From a bacterium (GTDB lineage: Bacteria > Oederibacteriota > CAKKQC01), in the NCBI GenBank assembly GCA_919901855.1, contig CAKKQC010000006.1:93896-157895 (forward strand): a stretch of DNA of 64,000 nucleotides, written 5' to 3'. Of this stretch, positions 8,652 through 17,373 are shown one piece after another (within the stretch, counting starts at the first letter, position 1; each line of letters opens with the position of its first letter). Below the pieces are notes generated by a model. The model was given only the letters and a program-made list of their open reading frames with translations. It was not told the DNA's origin and did not search any database. The translations under genes and the position numbers were made by a program.

Positions 8652-9740
8652 GTGAATAGCAGACTGCCTGTGCTGAACATCGGGGACCTGGAAGTCCGTA
8701 TTCCGCTCGTCCAGGGCGGGATGGGCGTCCGGGTTTCGACCTCGTCCCTTGCCGCGGCGGTGGCGGAGTGCGGCGGCGCCGGCACGATCGCCGGTGTCGG
8801 GCTGGGGTACGGCACGGCCCAGAACGAGGCGGACTACTACGAGGCCTCGAAGCTGGCGCTGACCGAGGAGATCCGGACCGCCAAGAAGGCGACGAAGGGC
8901 GTCGTGGGCGTGAACGCCATGGTCGCGCTGGCGAACTACGATGATCTCGCCCGGACGGCCAGCGCCGAGAACGCGGACTTCATCGCGTCCGGGGCCGGGC
9001 TGCCCCTGCCGCTGCCCGGCTTCGTGACGAACAAGCACACGAAGCTCATCCCGATCATTTCGTCCGCGCGCGCGGGCGCCATCATCATCAAGACCTGGCA
9101 GAAGCGGTTCAACCGGCTGCCCGACGCCCTCATTGTCGAGGGGCCCATGGCCGGCGGCCACCTCGGGTTCAAGCCGGATGAACTGGTGCCGGTCCCGACG
9201 CCCGGGACGCTGGAGCACATCGTTGCCGAGGTCGTCGCCCTGGCCAAGGAATACCGGACGCCCGGCGTGCCGATGCCTGTCATCGCCGCGGGTGGCGTCT
9301 TCGACGGCGCCGACCTGGTCCGGTTCCTCCGCCTCGGATGCGGGGGCGTCCAGATGGCCACGCGGTTCGTGGCCACGGTCGAGTGCTCGGTGGCCGACGC
9401 GTTCAAGCAGCTCTACCTCAAGGCCGGCAAGGAAGACGTCATGATCATCAAGAGCCCCGTCGGGATGCCGGGCCGGGCGATCCGTACCCCATTCGTGGAG
9501 AAGCTGGCGCGGGGGGAGCGGGTCCCGTTCGAGTGCGGCTACCAGTGCCTGCGGGGGTGCGACCCGAACACGGCGCCCTACTGCATCGCGCGCGCGATGT
9601 TCAACGCCGCGTCGGGCAAGACCGACCAGGCCGTCGTGTTCTGCGGAAGCAACGTATGGCGCATCACCGAGATACTGCCGGTCCGCAAACTCGTCGACAC
9701 CATTATCGCGGAAGCGGAGGCCGAGCTCGCCAAGGGTTGA
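8652..9740 (+). CDS. Nitronate monooxygenase / 2-nitropropane dioxygenase-like flavoprotein
   Basis: 362 residues from GTG. N-terminal 'IPLVQGGMGVRVSTSSLAAAVAECGGAG' and central 'EGPMAGGHLGF' plus 'AAGGVFDGADLVRFLRLGC' are the FMN-binding TIM-barrel signatures of the NMO/FabK family. A Cys-rich C-terminal stretch ('CGYQCLRGCDP...YC') is seen in the longer anaerobe-type members and might bind metal. It could oxidise nitronates or act as an enoyl-ACP reductase II; the sequence does not decide. It stands alone, ended by a hairpin at 9741. Confidence 0.85.
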   Translation: MNSRLPVLNIGDLEVRIPLVQGGMGVRVSTSSLAAAVAECGGAGTIAGVGLGYGTAQNEADYYEASKLALTEEIRTAKKATKGVVGVNAMVALANYDDLARTASAENADFIASGAGLPLPLPGFVTNKHTKLIPIISSARAGAIIIKTWQKRFNRLPDALIVEGPMAGGHLGFKPDELVPVPTPGTLEHIVAEVVALAKEYRTPGVPMPVIAAGGVFDGADLVRFLRLGCGGVQMATRFVATVECSVADAFKQLYLKAGKEDVMIIKSPVGMPGRAIRTPFVEKLARGERVPFECGYQCLRGCDPNTAPYCIARAMFNAASGKTDQAVVFCGSNVWRITEILPVRKLVDTIIAEAEAELAKG

Positions 9741-9757
9741 CGGGCCGTTGCGGCCCG
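9741..9757. terminator. Hairpin between convergent genes
   Basis: CGGGCCG-TTG-CGGCCCG directly follows the flavoprotein stop and lies 11 bases from the cupin stop on the other strand, so it may end both transcripts. There is no U-run, only 'gatttgtct' downstream. Confidence 0.55.
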
Positions 9758-9768
9758 CCTGATTTGTC

Positions 9769-10113
9769 TCAGCCCCGGATCATGATGAGCAGCATCTTGA
9801 ACCGCTCCACCGCATCCACGGCGTGCGGCACATTGGCGGGCATCAGCACCACCTGGCCCGCGGTCGCGGTGACGGGTTTCCCCCCGATCGTGAGATGGAC
9901 GGTGCCATCCAGCACGACCACCGTGGCGTCGAACGGCGCCGAGTGTTCGCTCAGCTTCTGCCCCGCGTCGAAGGCGAACAGGGTCAGGGTGCCCGCCTTC
10001 GAGTCCAGGATCGTGCGGCTCACGATCGAGCCGGTCGCGTAGGCGACAAGGTCCGGAAGCGCGGAGGGTTCTGCGGGAGGCAGGGCGCCGGCGGGCCGGC
10101 TGACGGGTTCCAT
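9769..10113 (-). CDS. Small cupin-domain protein
   Basis: 114 residues from ATG at 10113. The body is a single cupin barrel: 'FDAGQKLSEHSAPFDATVVVLDGTVHLTIGGKPVTATAGQVVLMPANVPHAVDAVERFKMLL' spans both cupin motifs, with His residues in place to hold a metal. An upstream in-frame extension to 10197 is rejected because a -10 (TACAAT) lies 7 bases before 10113. Stand-alone cupins of this size are of unknown or regulatory function. Confidence 0.8.
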   Translation of the reverse strand: MEPVSRPAGALPPAEPSALPDLVAYATGSIVSRTILDSKAGTLTLFAFDAGQKLSEHSAPFDATVVVLDGTVHLTIGGKPVTATAGQVVLMPANVPHAVDAVERFKMLLIMIRG

Positions 10114-10120
10114 GCCCCGA

Positions 10121-10126
10121 ATTGTA
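10121..10126 (-). promoter_or_regulatory. -10 box TACAAT of the cupin gene
   Basis: TACAAT on the minus strand, 7 bases before ATG 10113: leaderless spacing. Confidence 0.5.
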
Positions 10127-10178
10127 CCCGCCCGGGCCCCCGTCCTGCTCGTCCACGAAGGACGGGGCGGTTCTGGGG

Positions 10179-10184
10179 TATATT
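10179..10184 (+). promoter_or_regulatory. -10 box TATATT of the second URO-D gene
   Basis: TATATT ends 6 bases before ATG 10191; no Shine-Dalgarno lies between, so a leaderless mRNA is likely. Confidence 0.5.
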
Positions 10185-10190
10185 GCCAGC

Positions 10191-11234
10191 ATGACACCGA
10201 AGGAACGCTGGCGCGCGGCGCTCAAGCGCAAGGGGCTGGATCGCCTTCCCACGGACTACTGGGGCACCGGAGAGATGACCGGGAAGCTCCTGACGGCCCT
10301 CGGCGTGGCCGACGAGGAGGGGATCTGGAAGGCGCTCTCCATCGACCGCATGCATTGGGTGGGGGGAACGCTCCATGACCCGCACGCCGCCACACGCGGC
10401 GGCGCCGACATATGGGGGCTCCGCTACCGGGACGTCGAGCACGCCGGGGGGGCGGGCAGTTACGCCGAGGCGGTCAACTTCCCGCTCGCGGCCGCGACCT
10501 CCGTGGCCGACATCGAATCGTACCCGTGGCCGGACCCGGGCTGGTGGACCTTCGAGGGGGTCCGGGCGTCATGCGAGGCCCAGGCCGTTTGGCCGGTGCA
10601 GGGAGGTTCCTACGAGCCGTTCTACCAGTACTGCTACCTGCGCGGGATGGAGCGGGCGATGGAGGATCTCGTTGAATCGCCCGAGATCGTGGAAGCCGCC
10701 CTCGATCGGATCTTCGCCTACTCCTACGCCGTGATCGAGGGGACGCTGAAGGCGGCCGGCGGCGGCGTGGATTTCGTCTACGTGGCGGAGGATTTCGGAA
10801 CGCAGGAGTCCCTGCTGGTGAGCCGGGACATGTTCCGCAGGTTCTTCGCGCCACGGATGCGGAAGATAATCGAGTTGGCGCACCGGCACGGCGCGTTCGC
10901 GTTTCACCACGACGATGGCGCGATCCGGTCGCTGATCCCAGACCTCCTGGATTGCGGAATCGACATCCTGAATCCGGTGCAGTGGCGGTGCAGGGGGATG
11001 GACCGCGCCGGGCTCAAGGCGGAGTTCGGCAGCCGGCTGACCTTCCATGGAGCCATGGACAACCAGATCACCCTGCCGTTCGGGACGCCCGAGGAAGTTC
11101 GGCGCGAGGTGCGGGAGAACGCGCTGCTGCTGGGGGGCGGCGGGGGCTACATCCTGGCGCCGTGCCACAACCTCCAGGTGATCACGCCGGTGGAGAACGT
11201 GATTGCCATGTACGACGAGGTTCACCGCCTCTGA
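10191..11234 (+). CDS. Uroporphyrinogen decarboxylase (URO-D) family protein, second copy
   Basis: 347 residues. 'MTPKERWRAALKRKGLDRLPTDYW' is the usual N-terminus of this TIM-barrel group; 'FAFHHDDGAIRSLIPDLLDCGIDILNPVQW' and 'HGAMDNQITLPFGTPEEVRREV' are the conserved C-terminal parts, close to corrinoid-methyltransferase-like family members. The start is set by the -10 six bases upstream; the open frame to 10122 is not used. It is diverged from the 7596 protein, so the two are unlikely to be a recent duplication. It is probably a one-carbon or methyl-transfer enzyme; the partner corrinoid protein is not in this window. Confidence 0.8.
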   Translation: MTPKERWRAALKRKGLDRLPTDYWGTGEMTGKLLTALGVADEEGIWKALSIDRMHWVGGTLHDPHAATRGGADIWGLRYRDVEHAGGAGSYAEAVNFPLAAATSVADIESYPWPDPGWWTFEGVRASCEAQAVWPVQGGSYEPFYQYCYLRGMERAMEDLVESPEIVEAALDRIFAYSYAVIEGTLKAAGGGVDFVYVAEDFGTQESLLVSRDMFRRFFAPRMRKIIELAHRHGAFAFHHDDGAIRSLIPDLLDCGIDILNPVQWRCRGMDRAGLKAEFGSRLTFHGAMDNQITLPFGTPEEVRREVRENALLLGGGGGYILAPCHNLQVITPVENVIAMYDEVHRL

Positions 11235-11249
11235 CCCCCGGCCGGAAGG

Positions 11250-11258
11250 TGATATAAG
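11250..11258 (+). promoter_or_regulatory. Extended -10 (TGA-TATAAG)
   Basis: It abuts ATG 11259, which therefore should lie upstream of the transcript start. This favours ATG 11283, which has GGGGAGG before it. Confidence 0.5.
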
Positions 11259-11282
11259 ATGACGGGGAGGGACCAGACGCAC

Positions 11283-12413
11283 ATGATCGGCACACCCACC
11301 ATCCTCGTCCTGGGCGGATACGGCGAGACGGGCCGGCGGATCGCCCGCCTGCTGCTGGCGCACACTGACGCGCACGTCGTTGTCGCGGGCCGGCGGATGT
11401 CGCGGGCGAGCGCCGCCTGCGACGAGCTGAACCGCGAGTTCGTGGGGCTGCGGGCCCGGCCGCGGTACGGTGACGCCAAGGACGTCTACACGCTGACCGC
11501 CGGGCTCTCGGGCGTGGACCTGGTCGTGGTCGCGTCCACGACCGCCGAGTACGCGGCCAGGGTGGCCGAGGCGGCGATGGCGGCCGGCGCCGACTACCTC
11601 GACTGCCACTTCGACCCCCGGGTAGGACCCGCGATCCAGGCCCTCGACGGCCGGGCTCGCGAGCTCAACCACTGCCTCATCACCCAGGCGGGGCTCTTCC
11701 CGGGTCTGCCGGGCGTTCTCGTGCGCGCGCTCGCGGGCGCGACGGGCCGGATCGAGCGGAGCCGGGTGGCGATGGCCGTGAGCTATCGCGTGACCAGGCC
11801 CGAGCCGGTGGTGGAAGTGGTCCAGATGGCGCGGAACCCGCAGGGCGACGTGCTCCGGGACGGCCAGTGGCGGAAGGCGGGCTGGCGCGACACGGAGGTA
11901 TTCGACTTCGGCGGGGCGTTCGGGCGCCGCCGGTGCTACCCGCTGGAGATGCTCGAGATGCGCGAGGCCGCGAATCTGTTCGGCCTCCGGGAAGGCGGGC
12001 TCTACATAGGCGGAGTGAACTGGTTCGTGGACGGCGTCGCGTTTCCACTAGTCATGGCGCTGGCCTCGACGGGCCGGGGGGCGATGGTGAAGCCGCTCGC
12101 GCGCCTGCTGGCGTGGGGCGCGAACACGTTCACGACCACGAAGCCGGGGGTCGTCGTGCTGGCGGAGGGGGACGGGGCCTGGATCCGGATCGAGCAGGCG
12201 GATCCGCACGAACTGGGAGCGATGGCGGTCACGGCCTGCGTGCGGCAGTGGTTGGGTGGCCGGCTCCGCCGGCCCGGTGTCCTGCTCGCCGGGCTCGCGG
12301 CGGACCCCGCCGCAATGCTGGAAGACCTCGCGACGTTTGGGGCGGACGTCAGGTCTTCGGGGCCGTCCGCTTCGCCAGCCAGCGCCCGGTCGCCTTCAAC
12401 ACCTCCAGCTTGA
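11283..12413 (+). CDS. Saccharopine dehydrogenase-like NAD(P)-binding protein
   Basis: 376 residues from ATG 11283, chosen over ATG 11259 because the -10 ends at 11258 and GGGGAGG sits at 11263-11269. The N-terminus is a Rossmann fold, 'ILVLGGYGETGRRIARLLL', followed by 'VVVAGRRMSRA'. 'GLSGVDLVVVASTTAEYAARVAEAAMAAGADYLD' and 'HCLITQAGLFPGLPGVLVRAL' match the saccharopine dehydrogenase/trans-acting enoyl-reductase-like superfamily. The true substrate is unknown. The 3' end overlaps the convergent FMN reductase gene by 65 bases. Confidence 0.8.
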   Translation: MIGTPTILVLGGYGETGRRIARLLLAHTDAHVVVAGRRMSRASAACDELNREFVGLRARPRYGDAKDVYTLTAGLSGVDLVVVASTTAEYAARVAEAAMAAGADYLDCHFDPRVGPAIQALDGRARELNHCLITQAGLFPGLPGVLVRALAGATGRIERSRVAMAVSYRVTRPEPVVEVVQMARNPQGDVLRDGQWRKAGWRDTEVFDFGGAFGRRRCYPLEMLEMREAANLFGLREGGLYIGGVNWFVDGVAFPLVMALASTGRGAMVKPLARLLAWGANTFTTTKPGVVVLAEGDGAWIRIEQADPHELGAMAVTACVRQWLGGRLRRPGVLLAGLAADPAAMLEDLATFGADVRSSGPSASPASARSPSTPPA

Positions 12414-12912
12414 GATCGAGGTTCTGACGCCGGCAGGGAATCGCGTCCAGCACGTCCATTCCGCAGTGTCCCAAAGCCGTGACGAGGTGCTGGGCGGACT
12501 CGTATGAGCCCCCGCCGCCGCCGCCCGCCACGCATACCGCGACCACGGGCTTGTCCGCGAGCCCCCGCCTGCCCTGTTTGTTGACCGCGATCCGGCGCAT
12601 GCGGTTGACGAAAGCCTGGAGCCGCTCGGCCCAGTCGCTCCAGTAGACTGGCGTCGCGAATACGGTCACGTCCGACTTCCGCACTTGGTCGAGGATCCCC
12701 GCGAAGTCGTCGGGGTGTTTGCAGGTTCCGTCGCTCAGGCAGACGCCCCAGCCGTCGTGGTTGCACTGGTCGCACATCCGGATGTCGCGCTCCGTGAGCC
12801 ACACCTGCTCGACGGTCCCGCCGCCCTCCGTGACGCCCGCGACGAGCGCCTTAACGGCTTTCGCGGTGCGGCCCTCGGGGTCCCGGCTTCCGATCAGTAT
12901 CAGTGCGTGCAT
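12349..12912 (-). CDS. Flavodoxin/NADPH-dependent FMN reductase-fold protein
   Basis: 187 residues. 'ALILIGSRDPEGRTAKAVKALVAG' is the flavodoxin-like phosphate loop; 'DVTVFATPVYWSDWAERLQAFVNRM' is the second FMN-contacting loop. Four Cys between them ('MCDQCNHDGWGVC...GTC') recall iron-sulfur flavoproteins, though the spacing is not the classical ISF pattern. A good Shine-Dalgarno (GGAGG, 7 bases from ATG) and an extended -10 at 12955 give a normal 5' leader, unlike most neighbours. It is likely an electron-transfer or quinone/FMN reductase. Confidence 0.8.
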   Translation of the reverse strand: MHALILIGSRDPEGRTAKAVKALVAGVTEGGGTVEQVWLTERDIRMCDQCNHDGWGVCLSDGTCKHPDDFAGILDQVRKSDVTVFATPVYWSDWAERLQAFVNRMRRIAVNKQGRRGLADKPVVAVCVAGGGGGGSYESAQHLVTALGHCGMDVLDAIPCRRQNLDLKLEVLKATGRWLAKRTAPKT

Positions 12913-12954
12913 GGGTGATTCCTCCTTCGCGACTCGGGTGGCGTTCCGGGACGG

Positions 12955-12963
12955 ATCATAGCA
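12955..12963 (-). promoter_or_regulatory. Extended -10 (TGC-TATGAT) of the FMN reductase gene
   Basis: It lies 42 bases before ATG 12912 and gives a leader of about 35 nt carrying AAGGAGG. Confidence 0.55.
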
Positions 12964-12973
12964 CGGCTTCGGC

Positions 12974-14227
12974 TCATTCCGGCAGGTCGGGTTTCTCCGT
13001 CAACACCGCGGACTTCCGCCGCCACCGGTGCCCGGCGCTGTCCGACACGATCTCGGGGATCAGGATCAGGGTCGAGATCACGATGAGCCCCACGCTGATC
13101 CATCCCAGCGTCGTGATGGGGGTGTGCTCGACGACGAGGAAGGCGAGCACGGGCGCCAGGGCGCTCCGGATGCCGTTCAGGAACGTGTGAACGGCCATGT
13201 AATCGGCGGCCCGGCCCGCCGGCGCGAGCTTGGTAACCCACAGGCTCCAGGCGATGTCGCCGCCCGCGTTCGAGATGCCGAATACGATGCCGCCGAAGAC
13301 GAGCCAGCCGTACGAGTCCCCGCTGAAGAAGGCGAGAATGCCGATCGCGAACCCGGCGTTCAGGGTCGCGCGCATGGCGTGGAAGTTCATGCGGTCGAAC
13401 AGGCGGCCCCAGACGCCGATCATGAGGAGTCTCGATACGTTGGGAACGACCCCGGTAAGGATGGCGACCTGCACCGCGGGCAGTGCCAGGTGGTACTTCT
13501 GGTTGGCGAGGTAGTCGACGCGCAGGGGCATCATCATGAGGTTGCCGAAGCCCATGAGCATCCACGAGATCAGGGTCGTGCGGAAAATGGCGTCGTCCCG
13601 GACGAACGCCCAAGCCCGGAACGGGTGCGAGCCTCCCGCGAGCGTGATCGGCTTCGTCGGGATGCGGAACAGGAAGAAGGCCGAACACCAGAAGGCGGCG
13701 GCGTACGCGACCAGGATCAGGGGGTAGCGGGACTCGAGGCGTTCGGCCACGAGCAGACCGCCGAGCCAGCTGAACAGGATCGAGGCGACGATGCGTATCA
13801 TGACCGTCTTCGAGAACCGCCGGCCCCGCTCGGTGGCGGGGTAGTTCTCCTCGAACATCTGCGTCAGCAGGGGCACGAGTGCCAACCCGGCGGTGAGAGC
13901 GCCCACGCAGAAGCCGACGTAGAGGGGGAGCGAGGGGACGAGCGCCGCGACGAGGTAGCAGGCGCCCCCGAACCCGCTGATCCAGCCCGCGGCATGGGTG
14001 ACCGGCATCCGCAGGCGTGCGACCGCCCAGACCGTGAACGGCGTGAGGAGCAGTCCCAGGCTTCCGCCCGACGCGATCAGGCCCTTGGCGATGGCGCCCG
14101 CCTGGAAGGCGCGCACGGCGATCAGGAGCAGGAAAGTCGTACCCGCGGTCTCGAGGATGCCCGACACCACGGCGCGCCGCTGTTCCTCGCGGAACGTGAG
14201 TTCGGTCAAGGACTTCGCTGAAGTCAT
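12974..14227 (-). CDS. MFS transporter
   Basis: 417 residues and about 12 hydrophobic segments in the major-facilitator pattern, with 'PATERGRRFSKTVMI' in the cytoplasmic loop 4-5 region. ATG 14227 is preferred over ATG 14245: an extended -10 (TGA-TAGGCT) lies between them and ends 8 bases before 14227. The substrate cannot be read; the gene stands alone. Confidence 0.8.
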   Translation of the reverse strand: MTSAKSLTELTFREEQRRAVVSGILETAGTTFLLLIAVRAFQAGAIAKGLIASGGSLGLLLTPFTVWAVARLRMPVTHAAGWISGFGGACYLVAALVPSLPLYVGFCVGALTAGLALVPLLTQMFEENYPATERGRRFSKTVMIRIVASILFSWLGGLLVAERLESRYPLILVAYAAAFWCSAFFLFRIPTKPITLAGGSHPFRAWAFVRDDAIFRTTLISWMLMGFGNLMMMPLRVDYLANQKYHLALPAVQVAILTGVVPNVSRLLMIGVWGRLFDRMNFHAMRATLNAGFAIGILAFFSGDSYGWLVFGGIVFGISNAGGDIAWSLWVTKLAPAGRAADYMAVHTFLNGIRSALAPVLAFLVVEHTPITTLGWISVGLIVISTLILIPEIVSDSAGHRWRRKSAVLTEKPDLPE

Positions 14228-14235
14228 GATCTTCC

Positions 14236-14244
14236 AGCCTATCA
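14236..14244 (-). promoter_or_regulatory. Extended -10 (TGA-TAGGCT) of the MFS gene
   Basis: It ends 8 bases before ATG 14227, in the 43-base gap after the DUF4340 gene. Confidence 0.45.
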
Positions 14245-14270
14245 CTGGCGTTGAGGGCGACGCCCGGCGA

Positions 14271-15659
14271 CTATTTCTTCTTCGTTGCGAGCGGAGCGGC
14301 GACGGCGGGTTCCGGAGCGCCGCGGACCTTGTCGACGAGCCGTTCGATCTTGTCCGGCAGGTCCTTGCGCACGCCGTATACGGCGGGACTTGCGCCGAAC
14401 TGGAGGTACGCGGTCTCCCCGGAGCGGTTCCCGAGCTTGTACGCGGCCGTGAACGGCTTGCCGTCGCGGATTCCCCGTACCGTCACGGCGGCGCGCGGCG
14501 GCGCCAGCCCGTAGGCGGCAGGCGACTTCGGCGCGTCGTCGACGAAGCTCTCGGCGCGCACGTAGACGGCCTCGAACAGGGCGTCCTGGAGTTCGGCGTC
14601 CGCGGAGGCCTTTGCGGGCTCCGTGATCGTCCAGGCGCCCTGGCGCCCGCGGACGGCCTTGACTGTTAGCCCGGCGAACGCGAACTCGGCGGACGTGGCG
14701 CCCTCCTTGTCCATCTGCAGGAGCAGGCGCTCGCGGAAGTCGTCCAGCCCCTTGCCCAGGTTCTGGAGGACCCACGCTCCGGCCAGGCGGAACGTGAAGG
14801 GCAGGCGCGTGCTGGAGGCAAACGCCTCGTCCTTGTTCGGGACGGGCTTCGACAGGACGATAGTGTCGCCCGAGCCGGAGCCCGTGTAGACGACGACCGT
14901 GAATCCGGGCTGGTCGAGCTTGTACCGCGAGTAGGCCTGCGGTTCCTCGACGACGTCGCCGCCCTTGAGGGCCTTGAGGTCGTTCAGCAGTCCGTCGACC
15001 GCGTACCGGTCCGCCGCCGCGGCCAGCGGCTTCACCATCTGCCAGCCGTCGCCCGCCCGCACGAACTCGAGCGTCCCGGGCGTCATCCGGGCGCGCTTGA
15101 GGACTACCCTGGTGACCTTCGCGGGGTCGAGGGCGACCAGGGTCTTCTGGCGCAGGTCGTTGGCCGTCTTGCGGAAGCTGTCCACGCTCCAGGTCGCGAC
15201 CGTATACGGCGTGGCGGTGTCCGCGGGGAGCACGTAGTAGGCCGAGTCGCCGGGGTTCTTCTGCCCGACGAGCAGGACCCGGGCCGTCCCCTTCTTGTCG
15301 GTGAACGACGCCCGGAACGACGGCGTCAGGAGGCCGAAGGGGCGCAGGTCGGACGGCGCCTCGAGCTTCCGCTCGACTTCGGGTGCGGCCAGGTGCTTGA
15401 GCACCTGGTCCACCAGTTCGCCGTCGGCTTCCAGCCGCGCGGGTGCCGTGATCCACCAGCCGCCGTCCTTGGCCTTCTCGAGGGTCAGGCCGGTGCCCTT
15501 GGCGAGGTCCGAGAGCTCGACCCGGACGATGTCCGCGGCTTCCACCGTCCAGGGGCGGTCCTTCTTCTCCACCTTGGGTTTGGTCTCGTAACGGACCACC
15601 CAGGCAGCGAGGGCCGCGAGCACGGCGAGGGCGATCAGGGTCGGGGCCCAGCGCTTCAT
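14271..15659 (-). CDS. DUF4340-domain membrane-anchored protein
   Basis: 462 residues. One N-terminal membrane helix ('TLIALAVLAALAAWVV') is followed by a periplasmic body with repeated DUF4340 units, each starting 'VRVELSDLAKGTGLTLEKAKDGGWWITAPARLEADG'-like. It is the last gene of the cluster ATPase (19015) - permease (18077) - GldG-like (17373) - DUF4340, the standard order for this ABC-2-type exporter set. A Lys-rich tail ends the protein. Family role: an uncharacterised accessory of GldF/GldG-like transporters in the envelope. It starts 88 bases after the GldG stop, so a small internal promoter is possible. Confidence 0.85.
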   Translation of the reverse strand: MKRWAPTLIALAVLAALAAWVVRYETKPKVEKKDRPWTVEAADIVRVELSDLAKGTGLTLEKAKDGGWWITAPARLEADGELVDQVLKHLAAPEVERKLEAPSDLRPFGLLTPSFRASFTDKKGTARVLLVGQKNPGDSAYYVLPADTATPYTVATWSVDSFRKTANDLRQKTLVALDPAKVTRVVLKRARMTPGTLEFVRAGDGWQMVKPLAAAADRYAVDGLLNDLKALKGGDVVEEPQAYSRYKLDQPGFTVVVYTGSGSGDTIVLSKPVPNKDEAFASSTRLPFTFRLAGAWVLQNLGKGLDDFRERLLLQMDKEGATSAEFAFAGLTVKAVRGRQGAWTITEPAKASADAELQDALFEAVYVRAESFVDDAPKSPAAYGLAPPRAAVTVRGIRDGKPFTAAYKLGNRSGETAYLQFGASPAVYGVRKDLPDKIERLVDKVRGAPEPAVAAPLATKKK

Positions 15660-15747
15660 CGGTGCGAGTGGATGGTGTGTGGCTGCGCGCGGAAGGAGCG
15701 GCTACGCCACGACTGGAGCGGCCGTGCTTGCAGGGGCGTTGCCAATT

Positions 15748-17373
15748 CTACAATGACCTTCTCCGCCACCACGTCCACACCCCGACGAGGATGACGCCCA
15801 GGGGGAAGACGATCAGGGAGACCGTGAACATGATGTTCGTCTTCACGTTGTCGAGGAAGATCCGCCGGTCGTCGCGCTGTTTCGGCCGGATCGAGATCGA
15901 CTCGGTGGAGCCGGAGAGCCAGTTCACGGCGTTGGCGAAGAGGTCGAACCCGGTCTCGATCGTCCCCCGGAGGCCGTTGGTCACGAAGGTCGTGTTGCCG
16001 AAGACGACGATTTTCGGGGAGTGCGGGGGGAGCGAGGCCGGTTCCGCACCCGCGCCCGCGGCGGTGGCCGTCAGCGGCGCGGCGACGGCTATCGCCGCGG
16101 CCAGCGTCAGCGGGCCCCGGCGGTCCGTCCCGGACGTGAACTTCGGCGTCTTCTCGGTCTGCCAGTCGGCCTCGAGCCAGCTCGCGTCCGTGGTCTTGAG
16201 CAGGGGAAGGACGGTCCCGCCGGGGACCGTACCGAGCTCAAGAGCGCGAGCGCCGGGCAGAATGACGGCGACTCCCTGCTTGCTCAGGTCGGCCGTGATC
16301 TTGTGGCTCTCGTAGAGGGGCGCGGGTACCATCGGGCCGGCGAACGGGTAGTTGCTCCGCGGGTCGACGGCGAGACCGGCGAGGGGTTTGACGCCCCAGG
16401 GCTTCAGGATCGCGTCGAGCCCCGGCGGCGAGACGTTGTCGAGCAGGACGAGGAGCCTTCCGGACTTCGCGAGCCACTCGGCGAGGACCTTCTGCTCGGG
16501 CGCGGGGAAGGCGCGGCTCGGGCCGGCGACGATCAGGAGGTCCGCGTCCGCGGGGATCTTTCCGTCCTTGAGGATGTTGAGCGTCTTGACGACGAAGTTG
16601 TCCCGTTCGAGGCCGGCCTTGAGCGAGGCGATGCCGTTGTCGGTAGTGTCCATGATCGACCGCTCGCCGTGCCCCTCGACGAAGTAGATCACGGACTGCT
16701 GGTCGCTGGCGACCGACAGGATCGCCGCCGTGAGCACGGGCTCGCCCTTGAACTCCCGCTGGGGCTGCTGGCCGTTGAACTGGTAGCCGAACATCTCTTG
16801 CGGCAGGATGTCCTTGCGCTTGCCTGCGCTCTCGACGACCACCGTGGGCTGGCCCGTGATCTTGTAGATGTACGCGCGCTCGGGCTTGAGGTCGGGGTCC
16901 ACGTACTCGATGTCGAGCTGGCGGGAGGCATGGCCGTACAGCTCGAGCAGGTCCCTCAGTTCCCCCGACTCCGTGTTCCGCGCGCCGACGAAGACCGTGA
17001 GCTTCACCTTCCGGTTCAGCCCCTTGACGATCTGGCGCGTCTGCTCCGACAGGCTGAAGAACCGGTTCGAGGTGAGGTCCGTGCGCCAACTGTGCCGCGT
17101 CGTGATCACGTTCACGAGCGCGACCGCGATGACGACCGCGCCGGTGAAGAGCAGGGCGTTGCTGCCGTACCGCAGGCCGGGCGAAAGCACGGCGGTCCGG
17201 ACGAGGGTCCATTCGAGCGCGACCCAGCCGGCGGCCAGCAGCAGGCCGGGCCCGCCGGTCGCCCACAGCGACCAGGCCGGGGCCGCGAGCACGGCGCCCA
17301 GGACGACCCAGAGGCCGAGCAGGACGGCGCCCGCGATCCCGAGGGCGCGGCTCCAGGGCTTCAGCGCGTTCAC
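15748..17373 (-). CDS. GldG-like ABC-type transport accessory protein
   Basis: 541 residues from GTG, whose TG is shared with the TGA of the permease, so translation is coupled; the longer open frame to 17550 is shadow. Several N-terminal membrane segments precede a large extracytoplasmic domain: 'VNVITTRHSWRTDLTSNRFFSLSEQTRQIVKGL' is the usual start of the Gldg/ABC_transp_aux domain, and 'IYFVEGHGERSI' is typical of its core. A final membrane helix ends in 'WTWWRRRSL'. In Bacteroidetes GldA/F/G are needed for gliding; elsewhere the set is an ABC-2 exporter of unknown cargo. Confidence 0.85.
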   Translation of the reverse strand: MNALKPWSRALGIAGAVLLGLWVVLGAVLAAPAWSLWATGGPGLLLAAGWVALEWTLVRTAVLSPGLRYGSNALLFTGAVVIAVALVNVITTRHSWRTDLTSNRFFSLSEQTRQIVKGLNRKVKLTVFVGARNTESGELRDLLELYGHASRQLDIEYVDPDLKPERAYIYKITGQPTVVVESAGKRKDILPQEMFGYQFNGQQPQREFKGEPVLTAAILSVASDQQSVIYFVEGHGERSIMDTTDNGIASLKAGLERDNFVVKTLNILKDGKIPADADLLIVAGPSRAFPAPEQKVLAEWLAKSGRLLVLLDNVSPPGLDAILKPWGVKPLAGLAVDPRSNYPFAGPMVPAPLYESHKITADLSKQGVAVILPGARALELGTVPGGTVLPLLKTTDASWLEADWQTEKTPKFTSGTDRRGPLTLAAAIAVAAPLTATAAGAGAEPASLPPHSPKIVVFGNTTFVTNGLRGTIETGFDLFANAVNWLSGSTESISIRPKQRDDRRIFLDNVKTNIMFTVSLIVFPLGVILVGVWTWWRRRSL

